Source: Stachybotrys elegans (lineage: Eukaryota; Ascomycota; Sordariomycetes; Hypocreales; Stachybotryaceae). From it: a stretch of 64,000 bases of DNA. The stretch is taken from positions 1,798,001 to 1,862,000 of the forward strand of contig JAGPNK010000005.1 of NCBI GenBank assembly GCA_020746835.1, read 5' to 3'. The notes below the pieces were generated by a model. That model was not told the DNA's origin, searched no databases, and worked only from the letters and a program-made list of their open reading frames with translations. Shown piece by piece: positions 15,002-25,507 of this stretch (the stretch's first letter is position 1; every line of letters begins with the position of its first letter). The translations under genes were made by a program, and so were the position numbers.

Positions 15002-16773
15002 TTAGTATTTGTTGGCTTTGATGTGCGCGTTCTTGTACCTCGTGCCAGGCGGATGCAGCGATTCCGGAAACTTGCAATATGGATGGCAGCAAACACCATC
15101 CTTGATACTCGGACACTAGACGAGGGAAGCGGTGCCGTTAGCGCACAAGACAGAGGTCGAGAGAAAGGGCTGTATCTTACGTTGTGGCCATAAATGCAGC
15201 TGTCAACAAGACAGTCTTGGCCATTCGTGCATGGGTTCAGACGAGCCAACACAGCAATGGCGTTTATTTCCTCCTTTGAGGGCTGGTAGTTGTGAACAAA
15301 AGCACAGTCCTCCTTGTTGCACGGCCCGCGAAGATAGTGATTATTGCATAGCTTTTTGGTGTCCTTGCGTTTTCTTATTTCCTCCATGGCCTGCGCGTTG
15401 AAGATGATAGGCTCATCCAAACCACGGGGTCCAGGATTCCATGTCTGCTGCAGAGTCTTAGTCTGTGCTGGGGACTGTGTCGCTGGGCGAGTCTTGGCGA
15501 GGGGGGCCTTGGGAGGCAGCGGCATGGTTATCTGCGGCGGCGGGCTGGCGCTAGAAGTGATGGTCGCGTAGGACGTGTTGTTCAACGAGGCCGTAGGGGC
15601 GATCGCCGAGCTTGTGCTGGAGGCTGGGCTCGCGTAAACATTTGCAGCACTAGGAGCAGGCGGAGCAGAGGCTGGGGGGCGAGTAACGATGGTAGTTCGG
15701 TCCTGGAGCTTGTCGTTTCGGAACAGATCACCCGGCAGAGCCAGTGTGTGGGCTTTGGTATCCTCGAGTTCTTTAACGAGTGGGACACCCTCTATAATCG
15801 TGAGGCGAGCTTTGACTTTCTCATCTTGGAACAACTCGTCTAAGAAGGGTGCATAACCAGAGTCGTGGGATATTCCCAGCAAAACTTGCTTGCAGTTGTG
15901 ATTTTGCAGGTGCCACCTGGCTAATTCTAGAGAGCAGAAAAAATGCCGTTTCAGTGTCATGTCTGGTGAGTTGAATGGACGAGGAGAGGTAGGCTCGCAC
16001 CTTTGATCTTGGAATCGGCTCTTTCCTTGCCTTTACCGACGTCGATGAAGTCGAAGCTAGCTTTGGCCTGCGTAAATCCCAATGTAAAATCTTTGAAAAG
16101 GGAAGGATTGTCGATACAACCATCCTTTTGCATGGCTCTGGTGAGACCGCTCAGGTTGGCAATGACTTTGGCTACAATCTCAACGGAGTCGGCTCGATCG
16201 CCGCATTGCTTCGAAATGGCCGAACGCAGGGCGTATGCAGCGTTCTTGCCGCCTTCCACGCCCTGTCGGATCCAATGATCCTTAAACTGAGGCTGGTTAG
16301 GCATGCGTGTGTTGCAGGAGAACAGGAGGCACTCACTATAAGACCGTCGCCATCTATAAGCAACAAGACGTATGGATTGCGATCCTGTCAGGTTTAGCAA
16401 TGTGGGAGTGGAAATGCACCGCCGTATCCGCGTACTCTTAAATCGTTATGCTCCTTGCATAGCCATTGGTAACTCTCTTCGTACTTTTGCAGTCGTTGCT
16501 GATGCTCTCTTCGCGTGTTGACAGCATCTTGAAGATCAAGACGGCAGTCGCGGAGCTCGTTGATAAGAATCTCTTTCTCTTCGCGCAGCTGGCGCTCTGT
16601 GCGTTCACAATATAGAAGCAACTCCTGAGGGATGGTGCACGTGAGCAGCCGCCACGGAGGGAGGGGTAGTTGGCGAGGCTACTGACCTCGATCAATCTAT
16701 CGGTAGTGTCACGCTGCTGGCTTATAGTATGGTATCGTTGGGCGAAGCCCCGAAGCTCATCCACGGCGGCCAT
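15002..16773 (-). CDS. Coiled-coil, NYN-like (DUF7923-type) and CCCH zinc-finger protein
   Basis: Six exons (16773-16687, 16624-16436, 16384-16337, 16286-16001, 15926-15181, 15115-15002) give 489 residues; the five introns are 50-74 nt. Residues 1-92 form a coiled coil (ERQLREEKEILINEL). A central domain starts YVLLLIDGDGLIF at about 96; this acidic strand, with LLGISHDSGYAPFL further on, looks like the PIN/NYN-type fold of fungal DUF7923 proteins. A Pro/Ala/Ser-rich linker follows. Two CCCH fingers lie near the end: C397-x8-C-x4-C-x3-H415 and C436-x5-C-x4-C-x3-H451. A further Cys-rich piece (GVCCHPYCKFPE) is encoded by the last exon. RNA binding is likely from the fingers; nuclease activity of the central domain is only a possibility. 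No biological role is assigned. Confidence 0.82.
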
Positions 16774-17885
16774 GTTGCAGAAGCACCTTCACTGGGCCAA
16801 GATGGAGATGGGGGCCTGGCGGCAAAAGCAGATATGTCTGGCTGAGTGAATCTCGGTCAGGAGAGCGTTCTAGGCCAGCCCCAGGATCGGCGCAGTCGGT
16901 CTGGCCGTGTCGATCGATGGCGAGAGCGTGAGCTGAGGCGTCCAAGATGCTCTTCCTGGCTGACGGGTTGGCAGATTGGCGGTGGTTTAACAAGACGGAA
17001 GTCGCCAGCTTTTGATCCCCTTGAGCATGGAAGATGCTCCAGACTTATGTTTCCCCTTGCCCTTGTAGCTGGCTGCTCAGATGAGTAGGTAGGCCGGCTT
17101 TTGTGAAATTTCTTTCCCAGGTTGTACTGATTAAAAACAGCAACTCGCAGCTGTACGCACCCGAGCTTGTGAGCCTAACGAGGGCGCGTGCCCCACTAAT
17201 ATTTTCATGAACACAACCTGGGAATGGCAGGCGGGAACCATCTACCCCGAGTAGGTTGCACCAATTAAGGTAGCGCAGCTGCCACGGTGGCTGCTCACGG
17301 GGTCCTACCTCTACCAAACTTCCATACGGATATCATGTACCTTATTGCCGCGCGCTCCCAGAGAGACCCCAAGGGACAGGACCCAAAGGGACCCAAAAGG
17401 TGGCCAGTGGAGCAAACGGGCGGCAACATGGACGGCGCTAAAAGAGTGCTGGTTTTAGTACTCTAGTTGGCTGTCATTAAGTACTACTACTATCATAGGT
17501 AATTCTCGGCGAGGTCCTCGAATTACCAGATTCAATAACCGCCCTCATCAGTCAAAAGAGGTCAGATCACTTTCTGGTCACCCATCCCCGCCCATCTGGT
17601 CATCTCCCCTCCCTTTCCCTACCTAGCCCCATGTAACGCAAACTTGTCCTTGTTTGGCTCCCGTAATAGGACCTTACCCGTCTGGTCTGGTCTCTGGCGG
17701 CACGCCGCAGTGGCTGTTTCAGAGATACCGGACATGACGTGAAGTCGCCTTTTATCTGGATCTGCGTCAACCGGCACCAGACAACCTGGGCTATAGCTTG
17801 GGCGTATGTATAGAGGATTAAATGCTCAAAGGCACATCAAAAGAAGAAGAAAAAAAAGAAAAGAAAAAAAAGGGAGGTAAAAAAT
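16774..17885. other. Intergenic region upstream of the CCCH gene
   Basis: About 1.1 kb with no convincing ORF. The right end carries A-rich tracts (17838-17884), which on the minus strand are T runs directly downstream of the first tRNA-Ser gene and should act as the Pol III terminator. Confidence 0.45.
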
Positions 17886-18048
17886 CGACGGAAACGTGAT
17901 TCGAACACGCGCGGGCGAACCCAATGCCTGGCTTGTAAACCAATTACTTGGTTGGTAGCAGGGCATCGCCTTGGACATGTTAGTTCGTGTTTGATAAGAT
18001 CAACTGCGGGCAGATGGAGACTAACCTTAACCACTCGGCCATCCCGTC
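17886..18048 (-). tRNA. tRNA-Ser(GCU) copy 1, with two introns
   Basis: Serine tRNA read on the minus strand. The 7-bp acceptor stem pairs GACGGGA with TTCCGTC (one G-T pair), with discriminator G. The A box TGGCCGAGTGG and B-box core GTTCGAATC are intact, and a class II variable arm is present. The anticodon stem ATGCC/GGCAT holds the loop CTGCTAA with anticodon GCT (17959-17957). Two interruptions are needed to fold it. The first is a 26-nt intron after A37 (17955-17930), the normal eukaryotic tRNA intron position. The second is 56 nt in the D arm (18025-17970), starting GTTAGT, with ACTAAC near the end and AAG as last bases. Removing both leaves 81 nt. The transcript end is followed within 2 nt by six T residues, a Pol III terminator. 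See findings for the D-arm intron. Confidence 0.88.
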
Positions 18049-18984
18049 TGATGAGTTATTTAGGCGAATGCAAATACAATATTAGTATCTCGCAAACATT
18101 TCAGGGAGATCTAACTTTGTAATGATCAACCAGGCAGCATACCAACCAAGTGTGATGATAGGGGGGATAATAGTACAGGCGCTCATTGAGAGACATGGTA
18201 ATCGGCAGGAAGAACGGTCTTGCGTGGGAGGCAAGCCGGGTTCTTATATTATAGGTATGGCGGCCTAAGCTCTCTCCTGACCCCAAGTTCCTGAACGGCG
18301 CCTTTGTTCGACTCCATCTCGCCTGCAGATGAAGGAAGTAAAGGCCGTTCGTGTTACGTACTGGTTGTTCGGCCATCGCAGAGCTTGTTTGTTTCCAAGT
18401 CTGAGGCGCGTGCAGCAGGATGGTCGGGGGCCTGTACCGTAAACGAAGCAAGAGGAAGGAAAACTATTTACACAGTAACACCCATACGTACATCAAGGAC
18501 AGGAAGCGTGGACGGGCGAGAGCAAAGCCGACTGATCCCCTAGCAGCATTTGAAGGCGGAGCACAAATACCTGTACGTCGAGTAGACTGCCTGGCAGCTG
18601 GCGGCCCCGGTTTGTCAATACACACGCAAACATGCATGTTCCGCAGCTGTCATGCATTGACCAAGATTTTGAAAACAGGTATATAACTTTCTCTTCCCTC
18701 CCCAACCACTTCATCCTACCTACACACATGACTATTGCATCGACCATCGTCACGAGATGCCTAGTCTTGAACCCTCGTGCTGCTGGAGACAACTTCAGCC
18801 ATCACCAAACACCAGTTCGAGACTTCAGCATTTCCACCACGCCACCAAAGCATGATGCAGATGAGTAGTTTGCTCTTGGATCTGTCACTAAACAGGTAAG
18901 ACCTCGCGAATTCCCCGACTGGCAACGGAATGCCTTAGCTTACAGTCCTCGGAGGAGAGCGCATCTCATAGACAGCGAGGCCTC
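18049..18984. other. Intergenic region upstream of tRNA-Ser copy 1
   Basis: Only short ORFs in scattered frames. No homology I can recognise, no RNA fold of note and no long repeat. Confidence 0.35.
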
Positions 18985-19735
18985 AGCAGATTGACAGGAA
19001 GCTCGACGACTCTCGAAAGCCCTTCTCGTGCGTTGCGGCAACATTGACCGCGTCGCTCGCCAAAGCCTTCTCCAGCTTAGGCTCCTTCTCAGACGCCCAG
19101 CTCCATGATGCCATCTTCACAAAAGTTTCCGCCCAGTTGCGGTGGCTGGGAAAATTTTAGTTTTCTTGCCAAGTGTCGTATATTGGCTCGATATCGTCTT
19201 TATCGTCAGAGTGAGCCTCCTCGAAGTCGCTGGTCTGCATCCCATGGGGCACGCGGTCGGGCGATATCGAGAAAGATCGCCTTGCAGACCCAAACCGGTC
19301 CGCCTACAGCAGCGTCATCACAACTTTGGGTGGCAAAGAAGGCTGTGCAAACAGACTTATTAGCGACGTTGATGCTATAACCCGTCAAGCTCTTGAGCAA
19401 GTCCAGTGCAGTCAAACGGCACAGTGACTTGGAAGCGTGGGCTATTTGGATTTCGTCACCGATGACCGGTCCCAAGAATACTATCGCACATACGTTGGGC
19501 AGACATCTGATCCCCGCTCCAGAATGATGCGAGGCCACGCTGAATGCATCATTCGAGGAGACACGGTGTCTCTCCATTATTTCATCATTTGGCTCGGCAA
19601 CGGACACAGAACAGCCAATTTCCTGAGGCTTTGGGCGTTCCTCCCGAGGAAATGACGGGTACAGGGATAGACTGCCAACTCATTGCCAGTCTGCTCGAAG
19701 CACTTTTCGTTCGAGTATTTAGATAGGATCATGGT
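18985..19735 (+). pseudogene. Degraded gene with a GIY-YIG-like segment
   Basis: A coding-looking stretch on the plus strand with at least two stops and shifts of frame. From about 19010 the reading VAATLTASLAKAFSSLGSFS is followed by a stop near 19158. From about 19265 the frame reading IEKDRLADPNRSAYSS continues to a TGA near 19422. It then goes on as YRTYVGQTSDPRSRM and LHYFIIWLGNGHRTANFLRL. YVGQT with a downstream Arg resembles the second half of a GIY-YIG nuclease core, as seen in some fungal hypothetical proteins, but the first motif is not clear. I take it as a non-functional remnant; it may be the 5' part of the same relic as the helicase fragments just downstream. Confidence 0.5.
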
Positions 19736-19949
19736 GCTTTGGCGACGTCAGAGGTAACAGCCAGTGGGAATGATCGAGATGGTGGCTACAACCTCAACAT
19801 CGTCCCCCCACTTCTCTAAAGTTCCTATCTCACGCAGCCCAGGCACAAGGGCTCGTTCAGTCAAAGCAGTATTACGCTCGCCTGATCCTCAAATCATGGG
19901 TTGGGAGTAATTTTGGGCCAACTCTCTAGTTCTGACTCTTAGCGATACC

Positions 19950-21300
19950 CGCCCCTTGTGGCCCCTCAGCGTCTTTGACGGACAGGGCGAACATCGAGGA
20001 GGCCAAGATCACCAGCTTGAGGGACTTCGTCGCGCCCAGCGCCACGACAACCACCAGAGAAGAAATCGGCACAGAGAGACAGTTGCCAGGCCCCGATCCC
20101 TTCGACTATATCGCCTGCACTCTCAGCGAAATAGCAGAAAGACTGGCCCGACAACAGACAGGGGGGAGAAAGCCCTGTACAACGCGGCTGAAGACAACAG
20201 TGTCAAGACGAAGACACATGACTGCTTGAGCATGCATCCGGCAATCGACGTAGCTCTACCTACCTCTCTTCGAGTCAAAGGTGTGATATGGGAGATGAGG
20301 GCCTCGAGTCTTGGGACGATGCCAGGACAATGTCGCCAAATGGTTCCACGACACCATGTTCGACCTCAATCAAGATGTCCGGTAGCTGAGTGAGGAAGAG
20401 GCTCGGCGTGTCACACCCGATGGCAACTTCGCAAAGTACTCGATTAGGCATACAATTTGGAGAGATTGTAAATTCCAGCATCTCATTGTTGACGAAGCGC
20501 ATGCAGCTCGACGACCCAACGGCACCTATGCGCACATCTGCTAGCCGGCCGTTGCTGTCCCGCCTCTAGGCAGCCTGTCTGCCTCGGTTGGGTTTGTTCT
20601 AGACTTTGCTACAGCAGCGGAGAGATGTCCCAGAACTGCCCTGGTCGTTGCAAAGATCAGGATTTAACCAGGCAAATTCGCTCGTTTGGACGCACAACTT
20701 CATGGAGTATGCGATTCTCAGCCCTAGCAACATATCCGCATCTACTGGCAACTCCGCTGTACTGGATGTACACCGTTCACTTGTCCGCTCAAGCGCCGCT
20801 TAGGTCATACTGTTGAAATCGAGGGGATAGGCACCAATAGCCTGCACTATCAGTGTTGGCGTACACTTTTGGTGTAGCTGCCAAATTCACTACATACTTC
20901 TCTGCGGAGCTCGGTCTTGGGAGGTCGTGACGGCGCGGGTAACCTAGCATACCGGCCAGGCGAAGAGGACTCTGGAGCTGCGTGCCGGACCCAACTTCAG
21001 ATTTCTGATTTCACAAGACGGCGGAGTCAATCCTCTTTGCTCTCTTGACAATCCTCGGGTGCCACGTTAATACAGTACGAGCATCAGACGAGCCTAGGGA
21101 GAAGCAAAGGGAGATCGACGAGTTTGCAAACCCTGACTCGCCCAATCAAGTATTCATCGGAAACATCAATGTCCTGGCCACAGGTGTTAACTTACACCCC
21201 TGTTGCAGCAAGGGAATTTTGATGAACTTTCATCGCAACACCAAGATTGTTCTCCAGGTTCACTGCAGACGCCATCGCATTGGATAGAAGAAGAGTGTTG
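19950..21300 (+). pseudogene. SNF2-type helicase relic
   Basis: Fragments of an SNF2/RAD54-type ATPase on the plus strand. Near 20160-20350 readable pieces change frame at least twice. From about 20395 a clean stretch gives YSIRHTIWRDCKFQHL and the motif II box VDEAHAARRPNGTY, then a TAG stop. After a gap of broken sequence, about 21045-21287 reads EIDEFANPDSPNQVFIGN, NVLATGVNLHPCCS and QVHCRRHRIG, which correspond to helicase motifs V and VI, with the expected arginine-rich end. Walker A was not found. The pieces are in the right order but cannot be joined into one frame with believable introns, so the gene is dead. Confidence 0.68.
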
Positions 21301-21827
21301 TGCGGCACAATCTCCACGTCCAGAACAGCTTTCACGATTACCAGCACCATGCCGCCCCGGATCTATATACAGTGTCCGGAGCTCCCCTATGACCCATGCT
21401 CAATCAAGCTTCCCCTGCTCCCCCGGCGAAAATCCCCCAAGGAACCCTCGGCTTATATCACAAGTGCATCCGTAGGTGCGCCATCTTCTAAGCCAGCCTG
21501 GCCACCAAGCTCAGCCGATTGGGCCGACATGGAGTCGGAGAAGCAGAAGAAGAGGAGCAACCAGCAGCCCTCAGCTTCCGATCCAGCCTCTTCACAGGTT
21601 GATGACGTTGAAGCAGACGATCAATCTAGAGTGGGCCGCCGGGATCGACTAGCACGGCGTATGGTCTTTCGAATAACGGGTCGGACACACGACGAAAAGC
21701 TTGGTAAAGGCCACCGCCCAAGCTAACACGTTGGCCGATAAGCTGCTGCTTGGAGCAAAAAAAAAAATCCTCTACCAAACACCGGAGCTGGGTAGATCCT
21801 TCTTCGAAGGAAGGAAGCAAAAGAGAA
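21301..21827. other. Region between the helicase relic and tRNA-Ser copy 2
   Basis: An ORF of 125 codons (21352-21726, plus) starts MPPRIYIQCPELPYDP and is rich in Pro, Ser, Lys and Arg, with no recognised domain. It could be the tail of the helicase relic or chance. A run of A bases lies near 21757-21767. Confidence 0.35.
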
Positions 21828-21990
21828 CGACGGAAACGTGATTCGAACACGCGCGGGCGAACCCAATGCCTCGCTTAGCTAGAACCAATTGCTCGGTTGA
21901 TAGCAGGGCATCGCCTTGAGGATATTAGTACAGGAAGTTATGCAACTGTTGACGAATGGTGACTTACCTTAACCACTCGGCCATCCCGCC
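21828..21990 (-). tRNA. tRNA-Ser(GCU) copy 2, with two introns
   Basis: Same tRNA as copy 1. The exons differ at one base only: the second base is G, so the acceptor stem begins GGCGGGA and forms a G-T pair. The D-arm interruption (21967-21915, 53 nt) starts with the consensus splice donor GTAAGT, has TACTAAT before the end, and ends CTCAAG. The anticodon-loop intron (21900-21872) is 29 nt. Removing both leaves 81 nt. A TTTT run about 7 nt beyond the 3' end can end Pol III transcription. Confidence 0.87.
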
Positions 21991-22073
21991 TTGTTGTTCC
22001 GAGAGAAGAGTTGGATTATAGCGGAGAAGCAAATCAGCAAAAGAGAGAAAAAGAGAAGACCAAAAAAAGAGAT

Positions 22074-22228
22074 CGACGGAAACGTGATTCGAACACGCGC
22101 GGGCGAACCCAATGCCTAGCTTGGAGAAGCAAGTTGCTCAGTAGCAGGGCATCGCCTTGTACATGTTAGTATGAAGTTGTTAACTGATGGGAATTGGAGA
22201 CCAACCTTAACCACTCGGCCATCCCGTC
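22074..22228 (-). tRNA. tRNA-Ser(GCU) copy 3, with two introns
   Basis: Exons are identical to copy 1. The D-arm interruption (22205-22156, 50 nt) starts GTTGGT, has TACTAAC near its end, and finishes TACAAG. The anticodon-loop intron (22141-22118) is 24 nt. Removing both leaves 81 nt. A T7 run follows about 8 nt after the discriminator base. Copies 2 and 3 are in the same direction, 83 bp apart. Confidence 0.88.
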
Positions 22229-23047
22229 TTATTGCCAAAAGAGGACTTAGATCATCATAGAGCCAGTGCGTAGAGTGACGAACGAGTGTGGGGAACAATG
22301 ATACTGCCCTTGCCCATAGGACTAAAAACAGTATCAGACAATAAAGGGATTGTCAGAGCCAGAGAATAATAAGATGGCAGCGGCAGCGGCATGCAATAAG
22401 TAGACTGTCCTCTCGGTATGTCCGTGCTGGAAGAGTTGGATTGGGTTGTGACATCAGTTATATCGCAGCTGATTACATGCTCATAACAGTGAGGCATCGT
22501 TACCCTACACTATCCGCCACAGAGGGACCCGAGATACAGCATGTCTCGTGGTGTAATGCATTATCCCACGTGAAAACACGGCCTCAACTTGAATGATAAC
22601 TCTTGGTAGATACTCAACGTTGTTGCGCAACGCTACCCAGTCTCGTCTACCATCAAGAACCCGACACTACGGCAGAATCATCTTTGCGTATAGTCTCGAC
22701 AATGCGAGCATAGCCAATATCCCCTCCGCTGCATCCTCTTCACCTGTGTATATCCTACTTAAGGCTGAGCTGGATCGCTCAACTCTCACCCTTAGCCGAT
22801 TGCACGCAGGCCATCTGATTGTATGCACTTCTGTTTTTATTGGAACCGCGGGGGCACGGCTATTGAGACTACTCTGCCTCGCCCTTCACAGACATTATTC
22901 TCGGTCGCTAGAGTATAGCCACGATTTAATCCATCAAAGTCACTTGGTATCACGCCTTGGGACTTGGCATCATCCCTCAGGTTGGCCCGTCTTTACCGTT
23001 CATCATGGCATGTTGACGATACATAGGCGGAAGTGTACTGCTCTGCT
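22229..23047. other. Intergenic region between tRNA copy 3 and the Zn2Cys6 gene
   Basis: Contains the 3' UTR of the zinc-cluster gene on the right. A 206-codon ORF on the plus strand (22593-23213) overlaps that gene antisense and has no recognisable domain; I do not count it as a gene. Confidence 0.4.
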
Positions 23048-25507
23048 TCACCCAGGCGTACCAGCCTGGTATTGGTTCAGCAGCTGCCACACCGTATCTT
23101 CTCCAAACAGACCACCAAACTGCCAAGACAGGTCCCCCATCTGCGGGCCCGAGTTTGGGTCGTCAACAGACGTCATATATTCATTGCTTTGCAGCGCTGT
23201 AAGATCATTGTAAATGAGGTCGGAGGTAGGGTAAAGTGTTGCTAGTCCCGTCAGATCATCCAAAGCCGGCAGCCACTGGCTTGCTGGTGTCACGGGGGGC
23301 AGCTGGGCCGCGGCATCTGCTGTCGTGCCAGCCCTTGATCCGCTTGCACTCTCGTACCCAGATTCTCGGCTGTCTCGACCCGAGGGTGCTGATGCGGAAT
23401 CTGCTCCCGTATAATCGTCATGCTTGTGCATTTGTGGTGTCGGTGCGCCGCCGACAGCTTTGGTAAATGTGGCGTGGATGGCCTTGATGACACCCTGAGC
23501 AGACCTGGCCAGAGGATTGCGATCTTGCATGACCGAAAAGCGTTGAACGGTGGCATGGAAATTCCGGAGGGCAGAGCTCAAGTATTCTGGATGCTCCCGA
23601 GGATAGACCATGTATATGGCGGTAATGGTGACAATGGCGTCGAAGCTCCCGAAGAATAGCATAAAACTGTGTCGGCACATCAGTACAAATCTCTGGAGCA
23701 ACAACAGGATGATGATGAGCCTTACTCCCTCCATTTATTCGGGCTGAGCCCTTCGAAAGCCTTCCCTTGAAGTTCAAGCATCTCAAGGCTGGCCTTGAGG
23801 GCTTCCGTGCGGCTCTGTTCGCGATGGAACATGTACGGCCGGTGAAGTGCCATGAGACTGAACTGGTGAAGCTGGGTCATATATTTACGAGCCTCTGGAA
23901 GCCACCAAAGCTCTGGAAGGTGGTCCCACCGTGTGTCGGGGTTGACATCTCGTAGACAGCCAGGCCTCTTATCCTCAAGGGCGAGGATCTTGTGGTGAAT
24001 CATGTCTACTCTGCGGAAATCTTTTGGGTATGATCCTTCCTGCTCCAACGCCTGAATATCCCGAAGGGGCTCGGCTAGCTTGGCCCACCAGAGCAACTTT
24101 GTGAGCGGCGTGGGAGGATCTTTGTCCTCGTCTCTTGGGATGACTGGCATGTTGAAAGTGTCGCTAGGGACCACCGTATCTACCGGGAGCGTAGGAAAGC
24201 CATGCCGCTCGTTGATGCAACCTGGACGCCCGAGCACCAGGGACATGTTGATATCCCTGTTTCAGCAATGAGTATGCGTGCTTATGGTGGTTTGCGTGCA
24301 GAGAGGACATACCAGAGAACTAGGATCAGGTACAGCTTTCTGCGCCTCTGAACGACCCACTGGTTTCTAAGGACTTCTTTGATGCTTTGGTTCAGCGGCT
24401 TGGGATCGAGACTATCCCGATGCAAACCCAATTCTTGAGCATCACGAATCGCCGTACCAATGACGTGCCACTGTGCATTGTCAGTCGGAGAATATGGCGG
24501 GGCGACATGATTGTTATCGAGAAGAAGGAAGCATCGACTCACAGACTCCGTAACGTTATTCGTGGATTTAAGGAAGCACGATCTCAAGAATTGAGCCTCA
24601 ACCGTAGTGACCGTGAGGTGCTTCTTTGCAAACAAATTGGCAATGTTGGTGCCAGACTCGCTGTAGTCCTTTGCCAGGTCTTCAAATGTCATGTCGCCGG
24701 CGTATTTGAGGGTATCAAACATGGAGTGAGGGCCCTCTAGTAGCGACAGGAGTGAAATGGCTATGATCTGGAATAAGACGGCCGGGAATGTCCGCAGCTC
24801 TGGCGACAGGCCCTCGGGCCCCTTGGTAGATAAGACGGTAAATGGCGTGTCAAACCACTCACGGTACTGCTTCTTGAAGATCTCTTCGTCGATGCCGGCA
24901 TATTGCCAGTTGTGATCCTTGAAAAAGATGGCAATGAGCTCGTCCAAGTACACCTTGGCTGGTAATTGACGAATAAGACCCTTGTATTTTTCCTTCAAGG
25001 CGAGACTATCCTGCTGGCTGGTGTGAGGTGTGTGGTGCGGCTGGTCATTGGCGCCAGCAGATTCGATTTTCTTCAAGAAGCCCATGGTAGTTGTACCCGT
25101 CTGGGAGTATCCCAATGAAGCTGCCATGGTTGACAGAGGGGCTTCGGTGGACTGGGGAGGCGTATGAGTCTTGGGCTCACTGTACTCATCTCTCTTGACT
25201 TGAGCACGAGCGGCGGTCGGTGCGCCATTCTCGTAGGCACAGGCGAACTCCCTACATCTCGTCTTGCAATTGGCGCAAGGCAGCTCGCGATCACACTGTG
25301 ATATGATCTGTCAGTAAAATTGCGCCGGCAGGGATGCGAGACTGGATTTTTTTTTCAATAAAAAAACCCTTAAAAAAACTCCAACGGCATTCCGACCCAA
25401 CGACAGACCTTTTGCTTCCTACGATGGCACTCGGTGCATGAGACGACGATGCGACGGCGTTTTTTGGGCGGTGGTCTCTCCTTTGGTATCGCGGGATCAA
25501 CTTCCAT
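23048..25507 (-). CDS. Zn(II)2Cys6 transcription factor with fungal-specific domain
   Basis: Fungal zinc-cluster regulator. Five exons (25507-25409, 25295-24543, 24470-24313, 24256-23726, 23666-23048) give 719 residues. The first intron (113 nt) falls inside the zinc cluster; splicing joins CHRRKQK to CDRELPC and completes C24-x2-C-x6-C34-x5-C40-x2-C-x8-C52, with a basic patch (KKRRR) just before it. A middle-homology (Fungal_trans) region runs from about residue 120 (YLDELIAIFFKD) through WHVIGTAIRDAQELGLHRD and LVLGRPGCINERHGFP. The tail is Ser/Ala/Gly-rich. The 72-nt second intron keeps frame and would be missed by reading the ORF alone. An in-frame ATG at 25564 would add 19 residues. No target pathway can be named from sequence. 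Confidence 0.88.

Noticed and set aside
18985..21300. A complete mobile element bounded by the tRNA copies
   Set aside because: I saw no terminal inverted or direct repeats, no target-site duplication, and no transposase or recombinase, so only gene relics are claimed.
17886..22228. Reading the D-arm interruption as an enlarged mature D loop
   Set aside because: The three interruptions differ in length and sequence, while their removal restores a standard D stem (GCC/GGC) and the same 81-nt tRNA in each copy.
22593..23213. 206-codon ORF on the plus strand
   Set aside because: Mixed Ser/His/Arg-rich reading, overlapping antisense with the last exon of the zinc-cluster gene; no recognised motif.
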